From NCBI RefSeq assembly GCF_034009455.1, contig NZ_CP125380.1, forward strand, positions 1,467,001-1,531,000: a stretch of DNA of 64,000 nucleotides, read 5' to 3'. The DNA is from Pseudomonas sp. P5_109. GTDB lineage: Bacteria; Pseudomonadota; Gammaproteobacteria; Pseudomonadales; Pseudomonadaceae. Of the stretch, positions 36,161 through 45,562 are shown piece by piece (positions within the stretch are counted from its first letter, which is position 1; each line of letters begins with the position of its first letter). The position numbers and the translations under genes were made by a program. Below the pieces are notes generated by a model, which was not told where the DNA came from, did not search any database, and saw only the letters and a list, made by a program, of their open reading frames with translations.

Positions 36161-37336
36161 ATGACCCGATATCAGCACATCCTTGCCTGGCTCAGCGACG
36201 TGGCCAGCGACCTGCACGCCACCCGCCAGGACATCCACGCCCACCCGGAACTCGGTTTCGAGGAAAACCGCACCTCGGCGCTGGTGGCCAAGTCCCTGAA
36301 GGATTGGGGCTACGAGGTGCACACCGGCGTCGGCAAGACCGGTGTGGTCGGCGTCCTGCGTAACGGCAGCAGCCCACGCAGACTCGGCTTGCGGGCGGAC
36401 ATGGACGCGCTGCCGATCATCGAGAACACCGGCGCAACCTACAGCAGCCAGCACAAGGGCTGCATGCACGCTTGCGGGCATGACGGTCACACCACGATGT
36501 TGCTGGGGGCGGCGCGTTACCTGGCGGCGACCCGTCAGTTCGACGGCACCCTGACATTGATTTTCCAGCCTGCCGAAGAGGGACAGGGCGGTGCCGAAGC
36601 GATGCTCGCCGATGGCTTGCTCGAACGTTTCCCCTGCGATGCGCTGTTCGGCATGCACAACATGCCGGGGCTACCCGCCGGCCATTTGGGTTTTCGCGAG
36701 GGGCCGATGATGGCCTCGCAGGATTTGCTTAATGTGACCATCGAAGGTGTCGGCGGCCACGGTTCGATGCCGCACCTGGCGGTCGATCCGCTGGTGGCAG
36801 CGGCCAGTGTGGTGATGGCTTTGCAAACCGTGGTCGCGCGCAACATCGATGCGCAGCAGGCGGCAGTGGTCACCGTCGGCGCGTTGCAGGCCGGGGAGGC
36901 GGCCAATGTCATTCCGCAACAGGCGATTCTGCGCCTGAGCTTGCGGGCGCTGGACGCCCAGGTGCGCGAGCAGACCCTCGACCGCGTGCGCGCGATCATC
37001 GAATCCCAGGCCCACAGTTTTGGTTGCAGCTCGCGCATCGAACATCGTCCGGCCTACCCGGTGCTGGTCAACCACGCGGCCGAAACCGAATTCGCCCGGC
37101 AAGTCGGCGTCGATCTGGTGGGTGCCGATGCGGTCGATGGCAATACCCCCAAACTCATGGGCAGCGAAGACTTTGCCTGGATGCTGCAACGCTGCGCCGG
37201 TGCCTACCTGTTTATCGGCAATGGCGTATCGCGGCCGATGGTCCACAACCCCGCTTATGACTTCAACGACGACATCCTGCTGACCGGTGCCGCGTACTGG
37301 GGCGCGCTGACCGAGAGCTGGCTCAAGCCGGCCTGA
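36161..37336 (+). CDS. M20-family amidohydrolase (hippurate hydrolase-like)
   Basis: A 391-residue zinc metallohydrolase of the M20D amidohydrolase group. 'DIHAHPELGFEE', 'GLRADMDALPI', 'HACGHDGHTTMLLG' and 'FQPAEEGQGGAEAML' carry the metal ligands and the catalytic Glu. 'GVGGHGSMPHLAVDPL' marks the lid domain and 'SEDFAWML' the last motif. Such enzymes cleave N-acyl amino acids or related amides. It begins a run with an MHS transporter, an amidase and an IclR regulator, suggesting uptake and breakdown of an amide. Confidence 0.9.
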   Translation: MTRYQHILAWLSDVASDLHATRQDIHAHPELGFEENRTSALVAKSLKDWGYEVHTGVGKTGVVGVLRNGSSPRRLGLRADMDALPIIENTGATYSSQHKGCMHACGHDGHTTMLLGAARYLAATRQFDGTLTLIFQPAEEGQGGAEAMLADGLLERFPCDALFGMHNMPGLPAGHLGFREGPMMASQDLLNVTIEGVGGHGSMPHLAVDPLVAAASVVMALQTVVARNIDAQQAAVVTVGALQAGEAANVIPQQAILRLSLRALDAQVREQTLDRVRAIIESQAHSFGCSSRIEHRPAYPVLVNHAAETEFARQVGVDLVGADAVDGNTPKLMGSEDFAWMLQRCAGAYLFIGNGVSRPMVHNPAYDFNDDILLTGAAYWGALTESWLKPA

Positions 37337-37418
37337 TTCCCGCCACTTTCTACTGCCGCTGGACCGGGTGCGCCATGGCGTGCCCGCCGTTACCCAACAG
37401 GTTTTTGGAGAGTTCCCC

Positions 37419-38729
37419 ATGCACACTTCGAGCACAGGCGTTTCGCGCACCCGGCAGGTGGTCGCCGCGGTTATCGGCAACGCGCTGGAATGGTATGACT
37501 TCATTGTCTACGGCTTTCTGGCGAGCATCATCGCCCGGCAATTTTTCCCCTCTGACGACGAATACGCATCCCTGCTGATGGCCCTGGCGACTTTCGGCGT
37601 CGGCTTTTTCATGCGTCCGGTGGGCGGCATCCTGCTGGGGATGTATTCGGACCGCAAAGGGCGCAAGGCGGCGATGCAGATGATCATTCGCCTGATGACC
37701 GTATCCATTGCACTGATTGCGTTTGCACCGAACTACGCCGCCATCGGCATGGGTGCACCGCTGTTGATCGTGGTTGCACGGATGCTGCAAGGCTTCGCCA
37801 CGGGCGGCGAGTACGCCAGCGCCACGGCGTTCCTGGTGGAGAGCGCGCCGGCACACCGCAAGGGATTGTACGGCTCGTGGCAATTGGTCGGGCAATGCCT
37901 GGCGGTGTTCTGCGGTGCGGCGATGGTCGCGCTTTTCACCCACCTGCTGTCCCCGGAGGCACTGGAGAGCTGGGGCTGGCGGATTCCCTTTGTGCTGGGT
38001 TTGTTGATCGGTCCCGTGGGCTTGTGGATTCGCAAGCACATGGAAGAACCGGAGGAGTTTCTTGAAGCGCGCAAGCAGGCCAAAGGCGCGAGCCCAAGCC
38101 TGATGCAAGTGATCCGCGAACACCGGCGCAGCATTCTGGTGTCGATGGGCCTGGCCTGTGGCGCGACCGTGTCGTTCTACGTGGTGCTGGTGAACATGCC
38201 AACCTTCGCCCACAAGAATCTCGGCCTGCCGCTGGATCAGGTGCTGCTGGTGCAAATGCTCGCGGTGGCGCTGATGACCGTGGTGATTCCGCTGTCCGGC
38301 GCACTGTCGGACCGCCTCGGTCGACGCCCCGTACTGATGGCGTTCACCCTGGCGTTTTTCCTGATGGTGTACCCGCTGTACGTGTGGGTGGCGGCGGCGC
38401 CATCGGTGGAGCGCTTGCTGGTGATGCAATTGTTGCTGTGCAGTTCGATCGGCGGGTTTTTCGGCCCGGCACCAACCGCGCTGGCCGAGCAGTTTCCCAT
38501 CGAAGTGCGCTCCACCGGGGTGTCTGTGGCTTACAACGTCGCGGTCATGGTTTTCGGCGGATTCGCGCCGCTGATTGTCACCTGGCTGAGCAAGGTCCTG
38601 GCAACGCCAGTCGCACCGTCCTTCTACGTCCTGTTCGCCTGCCTGCTGACGCTGCTCGGCACCTACTGCATGCACGAAGCGCCACGGGCAAAAAGATCCG
38701 TTGAACTCAATCTTGGAGTGAAACCTTGA
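37419..38729 (+). CDS. MHS-family MFS transporter
   Basis: A 436-residue metabolite:H+ symporter. 'GNALEWYDFIVYGFLASIIA', 'GMYSDRKGRKAAM' and 'MLQGFATGGEYASAT' are the MHS marks (citrate/ketoglutarate/proline-betaine relatives). The ATG at 37419 with TTGGAGAG upstream is preferred to an earlier in-frame start. It probably imports the substrate of the flanking M20 hydrolase and amidase, with which it forms an operon-like run. Its stop overlaps the amidase start. Confidence 0.88.
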   Translation: MHTSSTGVSRTRQVVAAVIGNALEWYDFIVYGFLASIIARQFFPSDDEYASLLMALATFGVGFFMRPVGGILLGMYSDRKGRKAAMQMIIRLMTVSIALIAFAPNYAAIGMGAPLLIVVARMLQGFATGGEYASATAFLVESAPAHRKGLYGSWQLVGQCLAVFCGAAMVALFTHLLSPEALESWGWRIPFVLGLLIGPVGLWIRKHMEEPEEFLEARKQAKGASPSLMQVIREHRRSILVSMGLACGATVSFYVVLVNMPTFAHKNLGLPLDQVLLVQMLAVALMTVVIPLSGALSDRLGRRPVLMAFTLAFFLMVYPLYVWVAAAPSVERLLVMQLLLCSSIGGFFGPAPTALAEQFPIEVRSTGVSVAYNVAVMVFGGFAPLIVTWLSKVLATPVAPSFYVLFACLLTLLGTYCMHEAPRAKRSVELNLGVKP

Positions 38730-40174
38730 GCAGCCATCCGATTGTTGAAATGGACGCCGATGAGCTGTCCCGGGCCATCCACGCACGACAGGTGTCCTGT
38801 CGCGAAGTGATGCAGGCGTATCTCGCGCAGATCGAACGCTTCAATCCGCAGGTCAATGCGCTGGTGTCGCTGCGACCGGCCGAGGCGTTGCTGGCTGAGG
38901 CCGCCGAGTGTGATCGCCAACTCGATCGGGGTCAGTCTCGCGGCTGGATGCACGGCATGCCGCAAGCGGTCAAAGACCTGGCGGCCACTGCCGGTTTACG
39001 CACCACCCTGGGCTCGCCGCTGTTCGCCGAGCAGGTTCCGCAACACGATGCCATCAGCGTGGCGCGGGTGCGCGCCTGCGGGGCGATCATCATCGGCAAG
39101 AGTAACGTCCCTGAATTCGGCCTCGGCTCGCAAACCTACAACAGCGTGTTCGGCACCACCACCAACGCCTACGATCCGACGCTGATCGCTGGCGGCAGCA
39201 GCGGCGGGGCGGCGGTGGCGCTGGCGTTACGCATGCTGCCGGTAGCCGACGGCAGCGATATGATGGGCTCGCTGCGCAATCCGGCGGCGTTCAACAACGT
39301 CTATGGATTTCGCCCATCCCAGGGGCGTGTTCCGTTCGGGCCCGGGCCGGAAATGTTCGTCCAGCAACTGGCCACCGAAGGACCGATGGGCCGCACGGTC
39401 ACCGATGTTGCCCGCTTGCTCGGCACCCAGGCCGGGTACGACCCGCGCGTGCCGTTGTCGCTGACTGAGGATCCGGGGGTGTTTCACCAGTCGTTGCAGC
39501 AGGATTTCAGGGATGTGCGGCTCGGCTGGCTGGGGGACTACAACGGCTACCTGCCGATGGACCCCGGTGTCATGGGGCTGTGTGAATCGGCGTTGCAGGA
39601 CTTCGCCACACTGGGTTGCAACGTCGAGGCCTGCCAGCCGGATTTCTCCCTGGAACGCCTGTGGCAGACCTGGCTGGTGCATCGCCACTGGCTGGTGCAA
39701 GGCAGCCTCGGCGGGTTGTATGCCGATGCGCAAAAACGCGAGCAACTCAAACCCGAGGCCCGATGGGAAGTCGAAGGCGGACTGCGCCTGACTGCAGCGG
39801 ATGTCTATCAGGCTTCGGTCAGCCGCAGCGAGTGGTATCGAGCGCTCAACGAACTGTTCGAACGTTACGACTTCCTGTTGCTGCCCACTGCCCAGGTGTT
39901 TCCTTTTGATGCACAAACACCGTGGCCGCGCGTCGTCGGCGGGCAGGCCATGGACACCTACCACCGCTGGATGGAAGTGGTGATCGGGCCGACCCTGGCG
40001 GGCCTGCCGAGCATGAATGTGCCAGTGGGATTCAACCCGGCCGGACTGCCGATGGGCCTGCAAATCATAGGCCCGGCCCAGGCCGACCGCGCGGTGTTGC
40101 AACTGGCGTATGCCCATGAGCAGTTGACTCAATGGGTCAAGCGCAGGCCGCCCGGCTGTCTGCAACATGCCTGA
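38726..40174 (+). CDS. Amidase-signature family hydrolase
   Basis: A 482-residue amidase (GatA-like). The Ser-cisSer-Lys triad is given by 'AVKDLAATAG' (Lys), 'GGSSGGAAVALALRM' (Ser of GGSS) and 'DGSDMMGSLRNPA' (nucleophile Ser), a slight variant of the usual DTGGSIR. The start codon is TTG, four bases inside the MHS gene, with GGAG nine bases upstream. Amidases of this group release ammonia from carboxamides. Context suggests a shared catabolic route with the M20 hydrolase. Confidence 0.87.
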   Translation: MSSHPIVEMDADELSRAIHARQVSCREVMQAYLAQIERFNPQVNALVSLRPAEALLAEAAECDRQLDRGQSRGWMHGMPQAVKDLAATAGLRTTLGSPLFAEQVPQHDAISVARVRACGAIIIGKSNVPEFGLGSQTYNSVFGTTTNAYDPTLIAGGSSGGAAVALALRMLPVADGSDMMGSLRNPAAFNNVYGFRPSQGRVPFGPGPEMFVQQLATEGPMGRTVTDVARLLGTQAGYDPRVPLSLTEDPGVFHQSLQQDFRDVRLGWLGDYNGYLPMDPGVMGLCESALQDFATLGCNVEACQPDFSLERLWQTWLVHRHWLVQGSLGGLYADAQKREQLKPEARWEVEGGLRLTAADVYQASVSRSEWYRALNELFERYDFLLLPTAQVFPFDAQTPWPRVVGGQAMDTYHRWMEVVIGPTLAGLPSMNVPVGFNPAGLPMGLQIIGPAQADRAVLQLAYAHEQLTQWVKRRPPGCLQHA

Positions 40175-40243
40175 GACTGGCCGATGGGCCCGCATCTTGC
40201 TGCGCAAATTGAACATCCATCTGCGCTTAGGGAGATCGAACCT

Positions 40244-41014
40244 ATGGAGAGCAAGGCAGAAACCGGCAGTGTGCGTTCCGTCGAGCGCGCCCTGGCGATT
40301 GTCGAGTTGCTGGGTGAGCATCAGGCATTGGGGCTGGAGGAGTTGCACTACCTCACCACCTTGCCCAAGGCCACGGTGTCGCGCATGTTGCTGACGATGC
40401 AGGAGCGGGGCTGGATCTATCGCGGCCTGAGCGATCGGCGCTACCGGTTGTGCGCCAAGCGCCTGTTTGGTGACAGCCAGCAGCGCTTCAAGCGGCGCCT
40501 GGTGGAAAACGCCGCGCCGCTGTTGTTGGAGTTGAGCGAGCGCACCGGGTTGGTGGCGGACCTGTCGTGTTTTGATGGCGAGCGGATCGAGGTCATGGAG
40601 AGCGCGATCCCCAGGGTGCTGCGCAAGCGCTATCCGAACAACTGTCAGATCGTCGGCCAGCACGCCAGCCTGTTCCATTCGGCCATGGGCCGGGCCTGCC
40701 TGGGCGAACTGGACAGCCATGAAGTGGAGCGTCTGGCCAGCCGTGAGCGAATGACTGACGAATCCCTGTTCAACACCACTGAGCAGGCCTTGCACCAAGG
40801 CTTCGGGCAGCGCACCGAAGGTTACTGGGAATACCCGGTGCGTCTGCCATTCCTGATACGCGCGGTGGCCTTGCCGATCCGCACCGATGGCCGACTCGTG
40901 GGCAGCATGGCGCTTCACTGGCCAATGGATCAGGCGCCGGTGGAACGGGTACTCAATCTGCACCTGAACAGCCTGGCCACCACCATTGGCAATGTGCAGC
41001 AGGCGATGTCCTGA
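40244..41014 (+). CDS. IclR-family transcriptional regulator
   Basis: A 256-residue IclR regulator starting 'MESKAETGSVRSVERALAIV', the typical N-terminus. HTH at about 20-75 ('LGLEELHYLTTLPKATVSRM'), then the GAF-like effector domain with 'SLFHSAMGRACLGEL'. I chose ATG 40244 with GGAG nine bases upstream; an ATG 20 codons earlier lacks this. It lies 69 bases after the amidase gene and probably controls the M20-MHS-amidase run. Confidence 0.88.
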   Translation: MESKAETGSVRSVERALAIVELLGEHQALGLEELHYLTTLPKATVSRMLLTMQERGWIYRGLSDRRYRLCAKRLFGDSQQRFKRRLVENAAPLLLELSERTGLVADLSCFDGERIEVMESAIPRVLRKRYPNNCQIVGQHASLFHSAMGRACLGELDSHEVERLASRERMTDESLFNTTEQALHQGFGQRTEGYWEYPVRLPFLIRAVALPIRTDGRLVGSMALHWPMDQAPVERVLNLHLNSLATTIGNVQQAMS

Positions 41015-41116
41015 GAGGAACTTGTGGCGGTTTAGAGACTCAAGGCAACACATTTCTTGCAACCTGTGTCAGGCCGGTTAAGGTTCAGCACAGGTTTCTC
41101 TGCCTTATGAGTCTCT

Positions 41117-41707
41117 ATGTTCAAGCGCTCCGCCCTCCGATCCCTCGCTTTCCTGATGCTGGCCGGTGCCGCATTGTCGGCCCGTGCCGATTGGTACCTC
41201 GATGGCGAGTCTTCGCGCCTGTCGTTTGTCAGCACCAAGAATGCCAATGTTGCCGAAGTGCAGCGCTTTCTGGTGTTGCACGGCAAGGTCGATCCCGAGG
41301 GGCTGGCGCGGGTGGAAGTCGAGCTGGAGTCGATCAACAGCGGCATTGCGTTGCGCGATGAGCGCATGCGCAAGGAGCTGTTCCAGATCGACCGGTTTCC
41401 CGAGGCCTTGATCACCACGAAAATCGATCTGCGTCCGATCAACGACCTCGCTCCTGGCGCGCAGCTGGAGTTGCGCCTGCCGCTGACGGTGGACTTGCAC
41501 GGCAAACAACATGAGTACCCCGCCGAACTGCTGGCGACCCGTCTCGATGACCGGCGCTTTCAGGTGGTGACCCTCGAGCCGCTGGTGATCAATGCGGAGG
41601 ATTTTGATCTGGCGCCTGGTCTGGAAACGTTGCGTAAAATGGCCGGCCTCTCGGCCATCAGTCTGTCGGTGCCGGTGGGTGCGGTGCTGATTTTCACGGC
41701 GCGCTGA
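41117..41707 (+). CDS. YceI-family periplasmic protein
   Basis: A 196-residue protein with a signal peptide (1-24, 'LAGAALSARA') and a YceI lipocalin-like beta barrel, 'DWYLDGESSRLSFVSTKNAN' through 'PVGAVLIFTAR'. YceI proteins bind isoprenoid or other amphipathic molecules in the periplasm; the ligand here is unknown. The gene ends one base before the cardiolipin synthase-like gene, so the two are likely co-expressed. Confidence 0.85.
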   Translation: MFKRSALRSLAFLMLAGAALSARADWYLDGESSRLSFVSTKNANVAEVQRFLVLHGKVDPEGLARVEVELESINSGIALRDERMRKELFQIDRFPEALITTKIDLRPINDLAPGAQLELRLPLTVDLHGKQHEYPAELLATRLDDRRFQVVTLEPLVINAEDFDLAPGLETLRKMAGLSAISLSVPVGAVLIFTAR

Positions 41708-41708
41708 C

Positions 41709-42866
41709 ATGGCCGGAGCGATTTTTCCCTGGCGTGAAGGCAACCACTTCGAACTGCTGGTCGATGGTCCGCAGTTCTTCCCGCGCATGCTCGTGGCGAT
41801 TGCCCGCGCCGAAGAACAGGTCGAGCTGGAGCTGTATCTGGTGGAGGCGGGCGCCTGTGCCGAAGCCATGGTCCAGGCCTTGGTGCAGGCCGCCGAGCGC
41901 GGTGTGCGGGTGCGCTGCCTGTTCGATGATTACGGTAGCCTCGCCTTCACCCTGACCTTGCGTCAGCGGCTGATGGCGGCCGGTGTGGAGCTGCGTTTCT
42001 ACAATCGCCTGAGCTGGCGCCGTTGGGTTGGTAACTTCTACCGCGATCACCGCAAATTGTTGCTGGTGGACCAGAGCCTGGCCGTGGTCGGCGGCACCGG
42101 CGTCACCGACGAGTTCTGGACCCCTGGCGAAGATGTCAGCGAATGGCATGAGGTGATGGTGGAAATCACCGGCCCGCTGGTGCTCGACTGGCAGTTGCTG
42201 TTCGACCGCCAGTGGATCGCCAACCGCCATCGTCGCGCCTGGCGGCCCGCCTCGCATTTCGGTTTGCCGCGCCTGCCACGGGTGCCGTCCATGGGCGAGG
42301 GCATGGGCCGGGTGGCCTATGCCGACGCCCGCCAGCACCGGGACATTCTGCAATCGCTGGTACGCGCCTTGAACAGCGGCCAACGCCGGGTCTGGCTGGC
42401 CACACCGTACTTTTTGCCGACCTGGAAAGTCCGCCGTTCCCTGCGCCGGGCGGCTGCCCGGGGCGTCGATGTGCGGTTGCTGCTGACCGGCCCCCGTACC
42501 GATCACCCGTCCGTGCGCTACGCCGGGCATCGTTACTACCCGCGACTGCTCAAGGCCGGGGTGAAGATCTTCGAGTATCAGCCGTGTTTCCTGCACCTGA
42601 AGATGGTTTTGATCGATGACTGGGTGAGCATCGGCTCGTGCAACTTCGATCACTGGAACCTGCGCTTCAACCTGGAAGCCAACCTGGAAGCCCTGGACCC
42701 CGGACTGACCCGGTCGGTGGCGGCGAGTTTCGAACGCGACTTCGGGTTGAGTGAGCAAGTCAGCCTGGAAGAATGGCAACGCCGGCCGTTGTGGCGGCGG
42801 GTCAAGCAGAGGGTGTGGGGATGGGTGGATCGGGTGGTGGTGAATCTGCTGGATCGACGAGGTTGA
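41709..42866 (+). CDS. Cardiolipin synthase-like phospholipase D protein (ClsB type)
   Basis: A 385-residue protein with two HKD motifs, 'HRKLLLVDQS' (His114, Lys116, Asp121) and 'HLKMVLIDDW' (His296, Lys298, Asp303). Each is followed by the usual Gly/Ser segment ('VVGGTG', 'SIGSCNFD'). Length and the lack of N-terminal membrane helices fit ClsB (YbhO) rather than ClsA. The protein would join phospholipids at the inner membrane. It is coupled to the YceI gene upstream. Confidence 0.85.
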   Translation: MAGAIFPWREGNHFELLVDGPQFFPRMLVAIARAEEQVELELYLVEAGACAEAMVQALVQAAERGVRVRCLFDDYGSLAFTLTLRQRLMAAGVELRFYNRLSWRRWVGNFYRDHRKLLLVDQSLAVVGGTGVTDEFWTPGEDVSEWHEVMVEITGPLVLDWQLLFDRQWIANRHRRAWRPASHFGLPRLPRVPSMGEGMGRVAYADARQHRDILQSLVRALNSGQRRVWLATPYFLPTWKVRRSLRRAAARGVDVRLLLTGPRTDHPSVRYAGHRYYPRLLKAGVKIFEYQPCFLHLKMVLIDDWVSIGSCNFDHWNLRFNLEANLEALDPGLTRSVAASFERDFGLSEQVSLEEWQRRPLWRRVKQRVWGWVDRVVVNLLDRRG

Positions 42867-42895
42867 CGCCGATTTTCTGAACTCCATAAACCCAA

Positions 42896-42986
42896 TGTGG
42901 GAGCGGGCTTGCTCGCGAAGGCGGAGTGTCAGTCAATGAAGATGTCGACTGACAGACCGCTTTCGCGAGCAAGCCCGCTCCCACAT
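42896..42986. repeat. REP doublet (type A, long spacer)
   Basis: Inverted type A copies have a spacer of about 40 bases containing AGTGTCAGTC/GACTGACAG arms. It separates the converging cls-like and bglX genes. Confidence 0.9.
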
Positions 42987-43008
42987 TTGTATTGCGTTGT
43001 TGCCGCGA

Positions 43009-45300
43009 TTACAGCAACTCAAAACTCTGCTGCGTCACGTCCTCTGAGTCCAGGCCGATCTGTACGTTGAACTTGCCCGGTTCCGCCGCGTATTTGAGCT
43101 GGGTGTTGTAGAACTTCAGGTCGTCCTCGGTGATGGTGAAGTGCACGACCTTCTGTTCGCCGGCCTTGATCATCACTTTCTGGAAGTTCTTCAGTTCCTT
43201 GATCGGGCGGATCATCGAGCCGGCCACGTCCTGGATGTACAACTGCACCACGGTTTCGCCGTCGCGCTTGCCGGTGTTTTTCACCGTGACGCTGGCGTCG
43301 AGCTTGCCGGTCTTGTTCAGCGTGGTCGACGACAGGGCCATGTCGCTCAGGCTGAAGTCGGTGTAGCTCAGACCGAAGCCAAACGGGAACAGGGGGCCGG
43401 TGGTGTCATCGAGATACTGCGAGGTGTAGTTGCCCGGTTTGCCCGGCGTGAACGGCCGGCCAATGGTCAGGTGGTTGTAGTAGGTCGGAATCTGACCCAC
43501 CGAGCGAGGGATGGTGATCGGCAGTTTGCCCGACGGGTTGTAGTCGCCGAACAGCACGTCGGCGATCGCGTTGCCGCCTTCGGTGCCGGTGAACCAGGTT
43601 TCCAGAATCGCGTCAGCTTGTTCTTTCTCTTCGAGAATCGACAGCGGACGGCCGTTCATCAACACCAGCACCAGCGGTTTGCCGGTGGCTTTCAAGGCGC
43701 GGATCAGTTCACGCTGGTTTTCCGGAATATTGATGTCCGTGCGGCTCGACGATTCGTGGGACATGCCACGGGATTCGCCAACCGCTGCCACCACTATGTC
43801 AGCGTCCTTGGCGGCTTTCACCGCTTCGTCGATCAACACGTTGGCCGGACGCGGATCATCCACCACTTCCAGGGCGTCGAAGTTGAGGAAGTTCAGGTAA
43901 TCCACGACCTTCTTGTTGCTGGTAATGTTGGCGCCACGGGCGTAGATCAGCGTCGATTGCGAACCCAGTGCAGCGGACATGCCGTCGAACAGCGTGACCG
44001 ATTGCGCAGGGCGACCGTTGGCGGCCCAACTGCCCATCATGTCGATCGGTGCCTTGGCCAGCGGACCCACCAAAGCGATTTTCGCGGTTTTCTTCAGCGG
44101 CAGGGTTTCGTTCTGGTTCTTCAGCAACACCATGCTGCGGCGCGCGACATCGCGGGCCTCGGCGCGGTGCAGACGGCTGTCGGCATTGGTGTCGGCCGGA
44201 TCATCTTCAGCCTTGCCGATGCGCAGATACGGGTCCTTGAACAGGCCCATGTCGTACTTGGCGGCGAGTACCTCACGCACGGCGTTGTCGATGTCGCTTT
44301 GTTCAATCTCGCCGGCCTTCAACAGCCCAGGCAGCTCTTTGCCATAGAGGGTGTCGTTCATGCTCATGTCGATGCCGGCCTTGATCGCCAGCTTCGCGGC
44401 TTCGCGGCCATCGGCGGCAACGCCGTGCTTGATCAGTTCGAAAATCGCCCCGTGGTCGCTGACGGCCAGGCCTTTGAACCCCCACTCCTTGCGCAACAGG
44501 TCGTTCATCAGCCAGGTGTTTGCCGTGGCCGGCACGCCGTTGATCGAGTTCAGGGCAACCATTACCCCGCCGGCACCGGCGTCAATCGCGGCGCGGTATG
44601 GCGGCAGGTAATCCTGGTACATCTTGACCGGGCTCATGTCGACGACGTTGTAGTCGCGACCGCCCTCGACCGCGCCGTACAAGGCGAAGTGCTTGACGCT
44701 GGCCATGATGCTGTCGGCTGCGTTCGCACCGGTGCCCTGGAAGGCTTTGACCATGACGCCGGCAATGCGCGACACCAGGTAGGTGTCTTCACCGAAGCCT
44801 TCGGACGTACGGCCCCATCGCGGGTCGCGGGAGATGTCGACCATCGGCGCGAAGGTGAGGTCGACGCCGTCCGAGGAGGCTTCCTTGGCGGCGATGCGCC
44901 CGGACAGGGCGATGGCGTCCATGTCCCAGCTCGAGGCCAGGGCCAGCGGGATCGGGAAAATGGTGCGGTGGCCGTGGATCACGTCGTAGGCGAAGAACAT
45001 CGGGATCTTCAGGCGGCTGCGCATGGCCGCGTCCTGCATCGGCCGGTTTTCCGGACGGGTGATCGAGTTGAACGTACCGCCGATGTTGCCCGCCGCGATT
45101 TCCTTGCGGATCATTTCGCGAGGCATTTCCGGGCCGATGCTGATCAGGCGCAACTGGCCGATTTTTTCATCGAGGGTCATTTGCTTCATCAGGTTGCTGA
45201 CGAAGGCGTCCTTGTTCTCCAGGGGTGCGGGCGTCGTGGCGGCCAATACGTTATGACTGGCCAGGCTGACGAACAGGCCCAGCAAACACAGCTTCTTCAT
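43009..45300 (-). CDS. bglX: Periplasmic beta-glucosidase BglX (GH3)
   Basis: A 763-residue family 3 glycosidase with a signal peptide (1-20, 'FVSLASHNVLA'). The nucleophile Asp282 lies in 'GLAVSDHGAI'. 'ASVKHFALYGAVEGGRDYNV' is the substrate-binding segment, and the C-terminal domain is fibronectin III-like (from about 660). I start at 'MKKLCLLGLF'; the ORF extends 86 codons upstream but without a plausible N-terminus. It releases glucose from beta-linked oligosaccharides such as periplasmic glucans or plant sugars. Confidence 0.92.
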   Translation of the reverse strand: MKKLCLLGLFVSLASHNVLAATTPAPLENKDAFVSNLMKQMTLDEKIGQLRLISIGPEMPREMIRKEIAAGNIGGTFNSITRPENRPMQDAAMRSRLKIPMFFAYDVIHGHRTIFPIPLALASSWDMDAIALSGRIAAKEASSDGVDLTFAPMVDISRDPRWGRTSEGFGEDTYLVSRIAGVMVKAFQGTGANAADSIMASVKHFALYGAVEGGRDYNVVDMSPVKMYQDYLPPYRAAIDAGAGGVMVALNSINGVPATANTWLMNDLLRKEWGFKGLAVSDHGAIFELIKHGVAADGREAAKLAIKAGIDMSMNDTLYGKELPGLLKAGEIEQSDIDNAVREVLAAKYDMGLFKDPYLRIGKAEDDPADTNADSRLHRAEARDVARRSMVLLKNQNETLPLKKTAKIALVGPLAKAPIDMMGSWAANGRPAQSVTLFDGMSAALGSQSTLIYARGANITSNKKVVDYLNFLNFDALEVVDDPRPANVLIDEAVKAAKDADIVVAAVGESRGMSHESSSRTDINIPENQRELIRALKATGKPLVLVLMNGRPLSILEEKEQADAILETWFTGTEGGNAIADVLFGDYNPSGKLPITIPRSVGQIPTYYNHLTIGRPFTPGKPGNYTSQYLDDTTGPLFPFGFGLSYTDFSLSDMALSSTTLNKTGKLDASVTVKNTGKRDGETVVQLYIQDVAGSMIRPIKELKNFQKVMIKAGEQKVVHFTITEDDLKFYNTQLKYAAEPGKFNVQIGLDSEDVTQQSFELL

Positions 45301-45562
45301 GAATAGTTTTCTCAAGGGCCCAAACGGCGATGTACACGCCGGCCAGCCAAAATTTAGGGAGCGTCTATTGTTGTTCGGGTGCCGGCTCAAAAAACCAGCG
45401 CCAAAAACGACAGCCAGATGGCGGATGCGTTTTCGCGCAGGGCCTCTTTTTAGCCCATCGGCCCGTTGCAATCCAGAGGCGCGGGCGATTATGCCCCAAG
45501 AGCCGGCCGAGAAGGTTTCACGGTCGGTTTTTTCATGAAATGCACAAGGGAGCATCATCCTG

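Noticed and set aside
39227..41062. A 611-codon ORF on the minus strand
   Set aside because: It crosses the amidase and IclR genes in antisense with no recognisable domain.
43141..45306. A 721-codon ORF on the plus strand
   Set aside because: It is antisense to bglX, whose GH3 motifs and signal peptide are clear.
45301..45558. An 86-codon upstream extension of bglX
   Set aside because: The start at 45300 gives a proper signal peptide; the extension would bury it in the middle of the protein.
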